From positions 1-25,044 of the IMG/VR virus record IMGVR_UViG_3300006751_000118: DNA of 25,044 bases, one strand, 5' to 3'. Position numbers and translations under genes: made by a program. Source of the stretch: a virus. A model generated the notes under the pieces. It searched no databases. It was not told the origin of the DNA and saw nothing but the letters and a program-made list of their open reading frames with translations. Positions 1 through 7,468 of the stretch are shown piece by piece. Each line of letters starts with the position of its first letter. The stretch's first letter is position 1.

Positions 1-1010
1 GGCTCGCCTGTAACTGGATCGTCATACACTCCCTGATCAATCGCATGGAGAACTTCCCGTTCTTCGGGGGGGTAGCTTTTAGGCACGCGGCCTACGTCGG
101 CAGCTACATCTGCATCAGTAACTGGGGGAATGTCGAACTTAACAGGAGGTCGGGGTTGATAGGGAGTACCCTTGATGGCGGCTTGCAGGACCTGCTTGAG
201 GTCTTGTATGTCTTCAGACGTAACCTTCAGTGCATTCCACACGGCACGGGGCGCGTTTGCGATGCCGTCGAGAATGCTGAACAGGGGGCTGTCCGGGGAG
301 AGTTCAGGAAGGATGCCTGCTGATGGATCTCCCTCGGTGGTAGTCCTAAGCAGATACTTGGCTGGATCTTTCCCAAAGCGACCCAACGCCTTGACCAGCG
401 TTGTGAGTTCCGCTGCGCCAATACCAAAGTCTGCGGCTTCCATTGGGTCCAAGGCCATCTGAAGTACAAACTTCTGGGTCGCGGTTAGGTTCTCTGATTG
501 CTGGATCGCATCTTGAGCCGCAACGTGTGTCAACTGCTGCTCCGCAGGCACGCCTTGGGTAGCGAGATGTGCCCGACGAGAAGCTGCCTGTGCCCCAAAC
601 AACCGCTGGCCCTCTGTCGTCGGCATCCCGTACTCATCGACTAACCCCTCTAGGCGGAATCGTGCCATCTGTTGCTGCATCGGGCTCATGTCGGTTGCCA
701 ACTCGGTCAGTTCCCCCTCGTCCCCTCGGATCTGCGCTCTGGTCGGATACAGCATGAAGTCGCTGACTTGTTGTTCTTGTGGCGTCGAGGCGCGGATAAC
801 CGGAGGAGCAGGCCTCTCTTCTTCTTCCATCCACGCAGTAACCTCGTCTACATCAGCTTGGCTTGGCTGTTCCCATGGGCGACTGAAAAGCTCCTGCTCG
901 GTCAGCACGGGGGTCCCATATGGGTTATTGATGCTCTGTTTGTTTGCATCAGGGTCCGCTTTGAGTATGCCGATCTTACGCAAATGCTCGGTACGTTCCT
1001 GTTCGGTCAT
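1..1010 (-). CDS. Unknown phage protein, N-terminal 336 residues (runs off left edge)
   Basis: An uninterrupted minus-strand frame starts at ATG 1010 and is still open at position 1, so at least 336 residues are seen and the C-terminus is missing. The start overlaps the stop of the upstream gene as ATGA, typical of translational coupling. The protein begins MTEQERTEHLRKIG and is acidic, Gln- and Pro-rich, with long stretches predicted to be helical or disordered and no transmembrane segment. I recognise no domain. Position at the end of the primase operon, next to another acidic Pro-rich protein, and an open-ended large size would fit a virion-associated or internal protein, but that is inference. 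Confidence that it is a real gene is high because of the frame length and coupling; function is unknown. Confidence 0.8.
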   Translation of the reverse strand, partial: MTEQERTEHLRKIGILKADPDANKQSINNPYGTPVLTEQELFSRPWEQPSQADVDEVTAWMEEEERPAPPVIRASTPQEQQVSDFMLYPTRAQIRGDEGELTELATDMSPMQQQMARFRLEGLVDEYGMPTTEGQRLFGAQAASRRAHLATQGVPAEQQLTHVAAQDAIQQSENLTATQKFVLQMALDPMEAADFGIGAAELTTLVKALGRFGKDPAKYLLRTTTEGDPSAGILPELSPDSPLFSILDGIANAPRAVWNALKVTSEDIQDLKQVLQAAIKGTPYQPRPPVKFDIPPVTDADVAADVGRVPKSYPPEEREVLHAIDQGVYDDPVTGE

Positions 1011-1903
1011 TCTTGCCCCTTCTGGCTCTCTTGCTCCGCCATGAATCTACGCCATGTTTGTGCATCCCGCGCCATCTGGGCATCGCGTTCTGGATCTGGA
1101 TGCTCCACAACCTCCACGACATTTCCCTCCGAGTCGTATACTTCCGCAGCAAAGTCCCGGAAGGGAGGGGCCGTCGCAAATGGGTTGGGTGTGCCGCCCT
1201 CTGGGGGAGGCCCGTCAGCACCGTGCCTTTGTCGCCATTGCTCAATCGGAGGGAGTGTCTCCTGTGGCATAGCTGCTTGTACCGCACGCTGTCTAGCCTG
1301 CCCATAAAACTCAGGACCGACAAGACGAGCCAATCCCTGCTGCTCATCGGGGGTGAGGGGCGACCCCTTCAGGTCACGCTCAAGTTCCTGTAGAAGTTGA
1401 TGCTTTACAGCTTTTTGCGCGGCAAGTTCGGCGAAGTTTTGAACAGGCTCCATGGGCTCTGCTTCAGCGATAAACTGCATCAGTCCGCGCCCTTCATGGA
1501 CATCATCAGTATCATAGAATTCATCGGGGGGCGTCCACGTTCCATCTTCTGCCATCATGTCCGCGATGACATCTCTCGGGGAGCGGTCCCCGAAAGGATC
1601 TCCCGCCTCGGGGACGTTCATCTGGTTGAAGTAACTATAGACTTGTCTTTCTGCATCGAGATCCCAACCGGGAGGGTATGCCTCGGGATTATCCGCGATG
1701 AACTGCGCCACATCAGTTGCGTTAGCAATAAATACCTCACCGTCTGGGCCGATAAACGGTTCAGTAGCCTGACTCGGACTTGCGGTGGCCCCTGTATTGT
1801 CCTCCCCACTTAGATGCAGGGCTCTCCACTCTTCCAGCCTAGCTTGCGTGTCAGTAGGGGTAGTAGAGGTAGTAGGGGTAGTAGAGGTAGTAGTATCCGC
1901 CAT
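1007..1903 (-). CDS. Unknown acidic phage protein with Thr/Pro-rich N-terminus
   Basis: The protein has 298 residues. Residues 2-18 are a low-complexity Thr/Ser/Pro tract containing the hexapeptide TTSTTP twice, written by a perfect 18-bp DNA duplication. The rest is acidic and rich in Gln, Ala, Pro and Glu, with motifs such as FIADNPEAYPPGWDLD and ELERDLKGSPLTPDEQQGLA that look like short helical segments joined by loops. No signal peptide, membrane segment or catalytic motif is visible. The start at 1903 follows a weak purine-rich site (GAGGAAG) two bases after the stop of a 48-aa gene, and the end overlaps the next gene by ATGA. Its composition suggests a structural or scaffold-type protein, but I do not recognise the family. 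Confidence 0.8.
   Translation of the reverse strand: MADTTTSTTPTTSTTPTDTQARLEEWRALHLSGEDNTGATASPSQATEPFIGPDGEVFIANATDVAQFIADNPEAYPPGWDLDAERQVYSYFNQMNVPEAGDPFGDRSPRDVIADMMAEDGTWTPPDEFYDTDDVHEGRGLMQFIAEAEPMEPVQNFAELAAQKAVKHQLLQELERDLKGSPLTPDEQQGLARLVGPEFYGQARQRAVQAAMPQETLPPIEQWRQRHGADGPPPEGGTPNPFATAPPFRDFAAEVYDSEGNVVEVVEHPDPERDAQMARDAQTWRRFMAEQESQKGQE
1857..1892. repeat. Two perfect tandem copies of an 18-bp unit
   Basis: GGGGTAGTAGAGGTAGTA occurs twice head to tail at 1857-1874 and 1875-1892. It lies in the coding sequence of the acidic protein and writes the peptide repeat TTSTTP TTSTTP on the minus strand. Its length is a multiple of three, so copy-number change would keep the frame. Confidence 0.9.
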
Positions 1904-1905
1904 CG

Positions 1906-2052
1906 CTACTTCTTCCTCTTTCTTCCGACTTCGATACCTTTCATGTAGCCGTCGAGGTGGGCTTTTGCCTTTTTTTGCTGCTCAAGTTCACGCTGGCGTG
2001 CCTTCACACGTTCTCCCGCCTCGGCGGTCTTCTGGATGTAGTCATCAGCCAT
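1906..2052 (-). CDS. Small charged helical protein, 48 aa
   Basis: A 48-residue frame starts at ATG 2052, overlapping the end of the upstream gene by 8 bases, and stops at 1906, two bases before the next start. The middle is a strongly charged helix (for example ERVKARQRELEQQKKAKAH), and the C-terminus ends in a basic cluster, GRKRKK. It could be a short coiled coil or nucleic-acid-binding peptide. It fills an otherwise empty gap in a tightly packed operon, which supports its being real; no family is recognised. Confidence 0.65.
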   Translation of the reverse strand: MADDYIQKTAEAGERVKARQRELEQQKKAKAHLDGYMKGIEVGRKRKK

Positions 2053-2476
2053 TCTTTGCCTCCACCATTACTGGTTCACGCTCGTCCACTAACTCGTTTG
2101 CGTCGAAGTAGTCCCCACGCAATTTCTTCGTCTCACGCTTCACCTGTACAAGGGCTGTCACGATGTCTGTGTACGCATCCTGCGGGCTGCCTGACACCGA
2201 GTTCTTTGCCGCGATGATCGTGAAGTTGAGTTCATGCCATGCCCGGAGTTCCATCGCGATGATTGGGGTGATCCGTCCCTCCATCAGGGCTGCCATGATC
2301 TTACACCCGAAACTTACGAGGTCATCGTACTCTTTGATGGGGTGCTCGGTGATGAAGTGGGCAATCTCCTTCCTTTTCTCCTTAGGGACCATCATCAGCC
2401 ATGCTGCGTAGTCGCCGCCGGGGGATGCGGGAGATCGAGGAGCGGAGTTACGGTTTGTGCGCTTCTTATTCGACAT
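2045..2476 (-). CDS. Unknown 143-aa phage protein
   Basis: The N-terminal 22 residues are basic and Ser/Pro-rich (MSNKKRTNRNSAPRSPASPG), probably a disordered tail, followed by a helical, mixed-charge domain including VPKEKRKEIAHFITEHP and a Trp-containing helix near MELRAWHELNFTII. The C-terminus is acidic. The start at 2476 lies inside the end of the helix-turn-helix gene (11-base overlap) and the end overlaps the 48-aa gene, so it is part of the same transcript as the primase. Small size, a basic tail and the position after an HTH protein leave open a DNA-packaging or DNA-binding accessory role, but there is no diagnostic motif. Confidence 0.75.
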   Translation of the reverse strand: MSNKKRTNRNSAPRSPASPGGDYAAWLMMVPKEKRKEIAHFITEHPIKEYDDLVSFGCKIMAALMEGRITPIIAMELRAWHELNFTIIAAKNSVSGSPQDAYTDIVTALVQVKRETKKLRGDYFDANELVDEREPVMVEAKNG

Positions 2477-3236
2477 CCAGAGCCTCGCGTGTTCGGTAAA
2501 GGCGGCAACTCTTGACGAGTCGAGGCCTCTTAGGGGACTGATAAACTAGATAAGCCAAATATGCAGAAGATTCAACCATAAGCCGCGCATCAGTGTCCGA
2601 AAGCCGGAACGGATTCTTGTAAAGTAGCCTCAGAACCTCGGTTCTCTTGGTTAATCCGTACTTATGCCAGCCCGTAAACCACAAGGCCTGCTGAAAGTCC
2701 GTTGCGGTGGCCCAGAGTAGGTACTGTGGAAGCTGATTCAAGACAGATAGGCTGTCATGCATGGCATGTACCACGGAACTCTCGGACATATGGTAGGCCT
2801 TGGCGATTTCCTCGACTGTGAACCCCATGCAGTACATCAAGACCACGAAGAAGTTCGTAAAGTCCCGTATATTCGTCACATACCGCTGATGCATATCGAC
2901 GTTGGCGATCTCGTAGGGAGAGGGGATCATACGGTGCCTAAAAGCCGCATATACCCCCTCGGGCCACTTCTTTGGGGAGACAAGGCAGCGGTCAGATAGT
3001 ATCCAATCGTATAGTAGGGGGGTTTCGCGGAACCACGCCTGTAGCCGCTTCTGTGGGCCCCGAGATAGGGCAGGCATCCAGTCAAACCTCTTCTTCCGTG
3101 CCTTACAAACTGTTCCAAGGAATTCAGACCACGAAAAGTCGTAGGGGACGTGTGTACTGTAGATAGACCGAAGAGCAAGGGCGTGCGGACAAAGTTCCTT
3201 GTCCTTCATCCGCACCTGTAGCCGCCGCCTAGGCAT
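2466..3236 (-). CDS. Helix-turn-helix protein, probable DNA-binding regulator
   Basis: The protein has 256 residues. Residues about 138-165 (GFTVEEIAKAYHMSESSVVHAM) match the pattern of a sigma-region-4 or LuxR-type helix-turn-helix: a hydrophobic turn, EIAKAYHMSESSV, then a recognition helix. The N-terminus is very basic (MPRRRLQVRMKDK) and the C-terminal 40 residues are Arg/Lys-rich. There is no sigma-region-2 or response-regulator domain. It overlaps the primase-helicase gene by 8 bases (ATGCCTAG) and the next gene by 11 bases, so it should be co-translated with the replication protein. Likely a phage transcription regulator; a small-terminase-like DNA-binding role is an alternative. The HTH call is good, the role is inference. 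Confidence 0.75.
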   Translation of the reverse strand: MPRRRLQVRMKDKELCPHALALRSIYSTHVPYDFSWSEFLGTVCKARKKRFDWMPALSRGPQKRLQAWFRETPLLYDWILSDRCLVSPKKWPEGVYAAFRHRMIPSPYEIANVDMHQRYVTNIRDFTNFFVVLMYCMGFTVEEIAKAYHMSESSVVHAMHDSLSVLNQLPQYLLWATATDFQQALWFTGWHKYGLTKRTEVLRLLYKNPFRLSDTDARLMVESSAYLAYLVYQSPKRPRLVKSCRLYRTREALDVE

Positions 3237-5715
3237 CTGCTACGCTCATCCCCATGAACGGGGCTCGGGGCATCACAGAACGTCCTCTTAGGCCGATACC
3301 AATCCACACACGGATAGGTTTCCCATCCACCTTCGCGACTTTTGTCTGGAAGTTCCTCTCCTTGAGTTGCCGGTTGAACAATCTGTAGTTCTGGGGCCGC
3401 TGCCTCAATGCCTCACACCAGTCGGCGTAGCAGATGTAGAGTTCCTTCTGTGTCACCCTATGTCGGTCCCCGAGGAGGCAGTGCTCGTCCATGAACTCTG
3501 CCAAGACATCCATCTCCTCGCGGTATGCGTCCGTAGCCATCGTCACCTTCTCGGGAGGTTGCAAGCCGTGCTGTTGCCACTCCAGACATCCCGCAACCAA
3601 GCGATTCAGAATGCCCGGTGCTTCTTTCTTCAGCTTATCAAGGAGGAAGGGGTCTTTCTTGCTATCAGGCACTCTCTTGTTCCACGGAATGCGGATGACG
3701 CGCCGCCAGATACCCTCATCGTTGCCCTTGATGATGGGACGATGGTTTGCTGCAATGCAGAGCTTGTGTGTAGGCATGAACTGGTAGAAGTCCTGCCTCA
3801 TCCGACGAGCCCTCACCGGATCACTCCCCGTCAACTGCTTAATCAGCGACTCTGCAAAAGGCTTGCCCTTCTCGACCTCGGCATTGGCAACGAACCTTGT
3901 TCCTTCCAAGTCAGCCACCTCTGTAGGATGTGACTCCCCTTGCTTGGCGAGCAACAGACCCGGGGCACCTTGGATAGCGTAGTCACCCAGCACATGCATC
4001 AACATCAGGAGCGCGGTCGTCTTGCCATTGCAGCCTGTGCCCTCCATGAACAGCATCACCTGCTCGGTCGTCAGTCCGGTGAGGCAGTATCCGAAAAACC
4101 TATGTAGAAACTCGACTACCTCTTGGTCCCCTTCCATTGCGTAATCGATGAAGGCGTCCCACCGGGGGCATTGTGCATCTTTGTCCCACCCCACCGGGCT
4201 CGTTTTTGTCAGCAAGTCTGTGCGGTCGTGAGGCTGCAACTCTCCGGTTTGAAGGTTGAGAGTTCCATTGGTGACATTGAACAACCAAGGGTCTGCATCT
4301 AGACGGGAGGATTCCACGGTCATCTCAATCTCTGTTGACGCCAAGCTGACCATGGCGTTAATGGCGCGCGAACTTTCGCTACGCATTGCATGGCGACGAA
4401 TATCAACCTGCCTATTGGGGTCACTTTCAGCTTCTGCTTCCGCGAATATCAAACCCACAGCGGTCTTTGCTCGACGGTAGACCCCGCCATCCGTGTCTCG
4501 TCTCCACTTCACCTCATCGTAGGTGTACCAGTCGCCGTGCGTCGGGCAGAATAGGAGGTCCACCTGAGAAAGCCTAACCAACCTTTTAGCGTTACCCAGA
4601 TCTGTAAGATTCGGGGCTCCCATAGTAGAAGCCGTGGAGGGCAACACAGGTCCGCGAGCACCAGAGCCTGTCCCGCCAGACCCCAGCTTCTCACCTGCCT
4701 TGTCTTGCAGGTTTTTCCACCCGAGACTCTTGCCCTTATCGTCCTTCTCGTTTCCCTTACAGTTTTCGTGAAGGCAACCGGCTGCGATGGCCCCATTGTT
4801 GAACTGTACGACGTAGGCACTCCGGTCAGTGTGGTCAGCGTCCCAAGGACAGACGGGGAAAATCCACCTACGGCCCTTACCCTTCCAATTCTCAGGCTCC
4901 CCTAGCGAAGGGAAATGTTTTGTTACCCAGTTGTCTAAGGCTCCTACCGTCATCCCTCCCGAAGGCTGGCCTACGTTAGTATTAGGCACCAAACGGGCTA
5001 GGCCCTGTAGCTGCTGCGCTGAAACTGGTACGACTTCTTCTGGAGACTTGGCTAACCGTGCCACCCGCCATGGCCTTTCGTCCGAATGTTCTCCCTTACG
5101 GGCAATGCTGCCATACACCTTCCAGATGCGAGAGGGGTTGTAGACGGCTTGATCGATCTTAGCCCCCTCTGTGTTGAACAGGAAGGACAAGGCATCCAGT
5201 ACTAGCCGGATAACCTCGGAACTTGCACCCTCTACCCGGTACATCAGGTGGTATCCGTTCCCAGAGTCCCCGATGATAGGCTCAGGCCACCCAAAGTCCG
5301 AGAGATAGGCGCGTGTATCGGCTAATACCGCAGCCGCCTCTATCTTCTCCCCCCTATTTGCGGATAAACCAGCCTTTCTCTCGGGGTCTACGTCGATAAG
5401 GAGCCAGTCGATACTCTCGATGTCCGTATCTTTGGTCAGACTGCCTCTTTGGGCCAAACTTACTTTGTTAGTTACCCGGAGAGTGTCCGTTGTGCGGACA
5501 GGATTGGGTGTGAAGTACACTCCCTTGGCTCCTGCGTTGGATAATCGGGCCGCCGCCTCTGCAAATGCACTCAAATCCGTGAAATGTCCCGAGAAGGTCC
5601 GTTTAATCCCGTCTTTGCTGGGTACTTGCAGGGCTCTAAGCTCGACTACTTGGTCAGGGACAACAATCTTCCGTACTGCCGCTTCGATAGCGACAGAATC
5701 TGCTTTCAATTCCAT
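3229..5715 (-). CDS. Primase-helicase: AEP-type primase fused to D5/P4-like SF3 helicase
   Basis: An 828-aa bifunctional replication protein that should make primers and unwind the phage DNA. The N-terminal part carries archaeo-eukaryotic primase motifs: the metal-binding DVDP at 108-111, SGNGYHLMY at 151-159 and NPSRIWKVYGSIARKG at 193-208. A likely zinc knuckle follows (C289, H295, C314, H316, C319). The C-terminal half is a superfamily 3 helicase: Walker A GTGCNGKT at 559-566, a B-type segment around FVANAEVEKG (608-617) and the motif C segment KLCIAANHRP (651-660), flanked by the Arg-rich IWRRVIRIPW. The length is usual for this fusion and all key residues are present. AGGAG lies 5 bases before ATG 5715, and the gene follows an excisionase-like HTH gene by 8 bases. 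Downstream of a repeat array, it is the obvious replication initiator. Confidence 0.95.
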   Translation of the reverse strand: MELKADSVAIEAAVRKIVVPDQVVELRALQVPSKDGIKRTFSGHFTDLSAFAEAAARLSNAGAKGVYFTPNPVRTTDTLRVTNKVSLAQRGSLTKDTDIESIDWLLIDVDPERKAGLSANRGEKIEAAAVLADTRAYLSDFGWPEPIIGDSGNGYHLMYRVEGASSEVIRLVLDALSFLFNTEGAKIDQAVYNPSRIWKVYGSIARKGEHSDERPWRVARLAKSPEEVVPVSAQQLQGLARLVPNTNVGQPSGGMTVGALDNWVTKHFPSLGEPENWKGKGRRWIFPVCPWDADHTDRSAYVVQFNNGAIAAGCLHENCKGNEKDDKGKSLGWKNLQDKAGEKLGSGGTGSGARGPVLPSTASTMGAPNLTDLGNAKRLVRLSQVDLLFCPTHGDWYTYDEVKWRRDTDGGVYRRAKTAVGLIFAEAEAESDPNRQVDIRRHAMRSESSRAINAMVSLASTEIEMTVESSRLDADPWLFNVTNGTLNLQTGELQPHDRTDLLTKTSPVGWDKDAQCPRWDAFIDYAMEGDQEVVEFLHRFFGYCLTGLTTEQVMLFMEGTGCNGKTTALLMLMHVLGDYAIQGAPGLLLAKQGESHPTEVADLEGTRFVANAEVEKGKPFAESLIKQLTGSDPVRARRMRQDFYQFMPTHKLCIAANHRPIIKGNDEGIWRRVIRIPWNKRVPDSKKDPFLLDKLKKEAPGILNRLVAGCLEWQQHGLQPPEKVTMATDAYREEMDVLAEFMDEHCLLGDRHRVTQKELYICYADWCEALRQRPQNYRLFNRQLKERNFQTKVAKVDGKPIRVWIGIGLRGRSVMPRAPFMGMSVADA

Positions 5716-5723
5716 AGGGGCTC

Positions 5724-5945
5724 CTAAAAGAGGTCGAGTTGACGCCAGCTATCATCATCCAAATTGTCTAACACAGAACTATCCAAGTAACGCTGCAAGG
5801 CAGTGGGGGGGATCCTCTTCTGACCCCCCACGGTGTAGGCCCTTAACTGACCTGCCTTGATGAGTCGCTGAATTGTGCGCTCACTCACCTGCAAGAGCGA
5901 TGCTACTTGCTTGATTGAATACATAACCTCTCCGATCGTAATCAT
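5724..5945 (-). CDS. Small excisionase-like (HTH_17/MerR-type) DNA-binding protein
   Basis: The protein has 73 residues if started at ATG 5945, which has a strong AGGGAGG site six bases upstream; longer starts lack one, and ATG 5924 is an alternative. The fold signature of excisionase-type winged helix proteins is clear: MYSIKQVASLLQVSERTIQR (recognition helix), then LIKAGQLRAYTVGGQKRIPP (the wing) and a short C-terminal helix, with an acidic tail ending DLF. It is the first gene of the primase operon, immediately downstream of the GTTACAA array. It could be an origin- or operator-binding protein, or an excisionase-like repressor. No integrase is in the window, so excision is not supported here. 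Confidence 0.85.
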   Translation of the reverse strand: MITIGEVMYSIKQVASLLQVSERTIQRLIKAGQLRAYTVGGQKRIPPTALQRYLDSSVLDNLDDDSWRQLDLF

Positions 5946-5967
5946 CTGTCCTCCCTGTGACGACAAG

Positions 5968-5996
5968 TGGTAACACGAACTGTCACGGGGTGTCAA
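5968..5996 (-). promoter_or_regulatory. Possible promoter for the primase operon
   Basis: On the minus strand CTTGACA gives a perfect -35 box at 5996-5991. Seventeen bases later the hexamer TTACCA (5973-5968) is a poor -10 box. It lies 23 bases upstream of the HTH gene start at 5945 and just left of the GTTACAA array. The -35 match is seen; promoter activity is inference, and the weak -10 may need an activator. Confidence 0.45.
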
Positions 5997-6015
5997 GCCC
6001 GACGTTGCTGCTGCG

Positions 6016-6304
6016 GTTACAAAAGTTACAATCCGTTTGTAACCACCATAGTCCAGCTTGAACCCTGCATATCTCTGGAAGGTTACAAAGGTTACAACTT
6101 TTCCCCTATTATAAGCTCTAGAGCGTTGAAAAGGCCATGTAGTGTTTCTTGTATTAGTAGTTAGAAATACAAGAGCTATATATGCAATAACTTGTAACCT
6201 TGTAACTTTAGCTATAAAAACTCTTCATAACTACGGTTCCCCCTGCGTTATCGTTGGTTACAACTTTTCGGCCAAACTTGTAACCGTTTGTAACCGTTTG
6301 TAAC
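6016..6304. repeat. Iteron-like array: 11 copies of GTTACAA/TTGTAAC
   Basis: GTTACAA occurs at 6016, 6025, 6082, 6091 and 6257, and its complement TTGTAAC at 6037, 6192, 6200, 6278, 6288 and 6298. Several copies are paired at 8-10 bp spacing, and the last three are a tandem of a 10-bp unit (CGTTTGTAAC). The copies are spread over 289 bp with no gene, alongside A+T-rich stretches (around 6098-6250). A 7-mer is expected well under once in this length. The array sits directly upstream of the excisionase-like and primase-helicase genes. This is the architecture of an iteron origin or a multi-site operator; which one cannot be decided from sequence alone. Confidence 0.85.
6147..6174. repeat. Perfect 9-bp inverted repeat within the array region
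   Basis: TCTTGTATT at 6147-6155 and AATACAAGA at 6166-6174 are perfect complements with a 10-base loop. It lies in the A+T-rich middle of the GTTACAA array, between its left and right clusters. No T-run follows on either strand, so it is not a standard terminator; a protein-binding site or origin hairpin is more likely. Confidence 0.7.
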
Positions 6305-6461
6305 CCGCCTCGCGCTCGCCCTCCCACGGCTGCCCCAAGGGCTGATAAGCTCCCTTTTAACTGGTGAATAAGAACGTGGCCAAAAATTGACGTCGTGTTG
6401 AGTGGGTCCCCCCTCCGGGAACCGTCGGCCCGCCCTAAAGGGGGGATGCCCTCGCGGGACC
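6305..6461. other. Gene-free G+C-rich spacer with a plus-strand TTGACGTC element
   Basis: No plausible gene is present. The stretch is G+C-rich and contains TTGACGTC on the plus strand at 6387-6394, followed by GAGTGGGT. This resembles the promoter-like elements upstream of the three minus-strand units (TTGACGTC then GGTGGGGT) but points the other way, antisense to the neighbouring gene. Whether it is active is unknown. Confidence 0.5.
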
Positions 6462-6499
6462 AAAAAAAAGGCCCCACCGGAGAGCGGCTCCGGCAGGGC
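6462..6499 (-). terminator. Intrinsic terminator of the 6521-7220 unit
   Basis: On the minus strand the arms GCCCTGCCGGAG and CTCCGGTGGGGC (6499-6488 and 6482-6471) form a strong stem with one internal mismatch region and a 5-base loop, followed by eight T residues (6469-6462). It lies just after the hydrophobic micro-ORF and separates this unit from the GTTACAA array. Confidence 0.88.
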
Positions 6500-6520
6500 A
6501 TCTGCATTGCTTTTGCTTAT

Positions 6521-6598
6521 TCAGTTAGACAATAGTGCAATGCATAAGCAGATGATGAACAGCAAGGGGATACCCAACAGCACCAACAGCAACAGCAC
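6521..6598 (-). CDS. Candidate 25-aa transmembrane micro-protein (GTG start)
   Basis: Starting at GTG 6598, two bases beyond the stop of the 206-aa gene, a 25-codon frame encodes almost only Leu, Ile, Val, Cys, Phe and Ala (beginning VLLLLVLLGIPLLF) and ends LLSN. This is one complete hydrophobic helix with a Gly-Ile-Pro kink and no charged residue. A GAGG site lies 7 bases upstream, inside the end of the preceding gene. It sits between that gene and a strong terminator, the same position as the 32-aa hydrophobic micro-ORF at 7525-7623. Leucine codons dominate a CTG/TTG-rich tract, so it may be a composition artefact. Possible roles include a small holin-like or membrane-acting peptide; none is shown. 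Confidence 0.4.
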   Translation of the reverse strand: MLLLLVLLGIPLLFIICLCIALLSN

Positions 6599-6599
6599 C

Positions 6600-7220
6600 C
6601 TATCGCCTCAACCGGCTGGAGGTCTTGGGTGCAGTGTAGCGGGTCAGGTCTTCTGCACTGTACCAGCAATCCGAGTAGGCCTTGGGCTGCTTGCCTGTCG
6701 CCTTCGGTGCCAGCAGACAGACGACCCTATCGTCCTCCTCGATTTCAATGCTCCGAATGTACAAGCCATCCATGCTCAAGCCTTGGTCAGCATCCACGAC
6801 CTTGGAGACGTTCACACGGTCCCCGACAGCAGCCGTCCATGCCTGCACCGCAGCAGCAGTGCCCCGGTCCGTCCTAGAGGGCTTCACGGCCTTCTTAGGA
6901 GCATTCAGGTCCTGCAATGCCGACCCTGCATCAGCAGCAGCATCGCGGATAGCCTCAAGCCGGTGCAATGCTACATCGACGTCGCAATCGGTCAGCCACT
7001 GCACAATGCGCAACGGTGCAATGCGACCGTAGCTCGACGACAACCGACCACGACTATCAGCCGTCGAAAGTTCAAGTCGAAGCGTGCTTTTCCCGGTTTC
7101 CGTGTTCAGTGTTTGCATATACTCAAATGCTGCAACAAGGTCCCCGTTCTCATCCACGATATCGGCGGTTGCAAGGGCATTGTCGGTGTATTCCATGTTG
7201 CTTTTCTTTGCTTTACTCAT
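6600..7220 (-). CDS. Unknown 206-aa protein
   Basis: I chose ATG 7220 (MSKAKKSNMEYTDN) because AGGAAG lies about 7-10 bases upstream; a longer frame to 7271 lacks a site and reads through promoter-like DNA. The protein has a short basic N-terminus, a middle segment with an Ala-rich helix (LEAIRDAAADAGSALQDL) and a C-terminal half rich in beta-type residues (SIEIEEDDRVVCLLAP). No known domain or catalytic motif is recognised. It is the first gene of a small unit, with two TTGACG elements upstream at 7300 and 7385, a hydrophobic micro-ORF after it and a terminator beyond. A large open plus-strand frame covers the same DNA but has no start context; the minus-strand gene is preferred. Confidence 0.75.
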   Translation of the reverse strand: MSKAKKSNMEYTDNALATADIVDENGDLVAAFEYMQTLNTETGKSTLRLELSTADSRGRLSSSYGRIAPLRIVQWLTDCDVDVALHRLEAIRDAAADAGSALQDLNAPKKAVKPSRTDRGTAAAVQAWTAAVGDRVNVSKVVDADQGLSMDGLYIRSIEIEEDDRVVCLLAPKATGKQPKAYSDCWYSAEDLTRYTAPKTSSRLRR

Positions 7221-7271
7221 TGTTTCACTTCCTATTGCTGTCGTGCTGTGCTGAATTGCCCACCGACACAA

Positions 7272-7300
7272 CCCCTTAACCGTCTACATATGGACGTCAA
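7272..7300 (-). promoter_or_regulatory. Promoter-like element, copy 1 (TTTCTTGACGTCCAT)
   Basis: The minus strand carries TTTCTTGACGTCCAT, with TTGACG at 7300-7295, 75 bases upstream of the 206-aa gene start. The same 15 bases recur at the 8833 copy. The following hexamers (TTAAGG region) are poor -10 boxes. Recurrence at three unit starts is the main evidence. Confidence 0.5.
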
Positions 7301-7359
7301 GAAATCCGCTGTAGACCAGCATAAACAGCGGGTTTGTGTGCATCACCCAGAACCCGTGC

Positions 7360-7385
7360 AACCCCACCGTAGGGGTGGCCGTCAA
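7360..7385 (-). promoter_or_regulatory. Promoter-like element, variant copy (TTGACG ... CGGTGGGGTT)
   Basis: On the minus strand TTGACG (7385-7380) is followed 10 bases later by CGGTGGGGTT (7369-7360), the same downstream element found at the 8833 and 10297 copies, where the gap is 5. It lies between the terminator of the preceding unit and copy 1. A hairpin (ACCCCTACGGTGGGGT) overlaps it, so it may be an operator or RNA leader element instead. Confidence 0.4.
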
Positions 7386-7420
7386 TAGCCTGCTACTATT
7401 CAGTTGCATTGTACATGCAG

Positions 7421-7441
7421 TGCCCATGCATTGCCCATGCA
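7421..7441. repeat. Direct repeat TGCCCATGCA, 11-bp period
   Basis: TGCCCATGCA occurs at 7421-7430 and 7432-7441. It sits in a 250-bp gene-free region that is unusually rich in TGCA, between a terminator and two promoter-like elements. An 11-bp period is close to one helical turn, which would suit side-by-side protein binding. Confidence 0.6.
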
Positions 7442-7468
7442 GGTGCAGGCGTGCGGGCGCGAGCATAG

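Noticed and set aside
5724-5996. Use of the longer 90-aa start for the excisionase-like protein
   Set aside because: ATG 5945 has a strong Shine-Dalgarno site; the upstream 17 residues are not typical of the family and overlap the promoter candidate.
6147-6174. Terminator at the 9-bp inverted repeat
   Set aside because: No T-run follows on either strand.
6016-6304. CRISPR array
   Set aside because: Units are 7-10 bp with mixed orientation and no regular spacers.
6402-7388. Long plus-strand open frame of 328 codons
   Set aside because: It spans a minus-strand terminator and two promoter-like elements, has no ribosome site, and is antisense to the better supported 206-aa gene.
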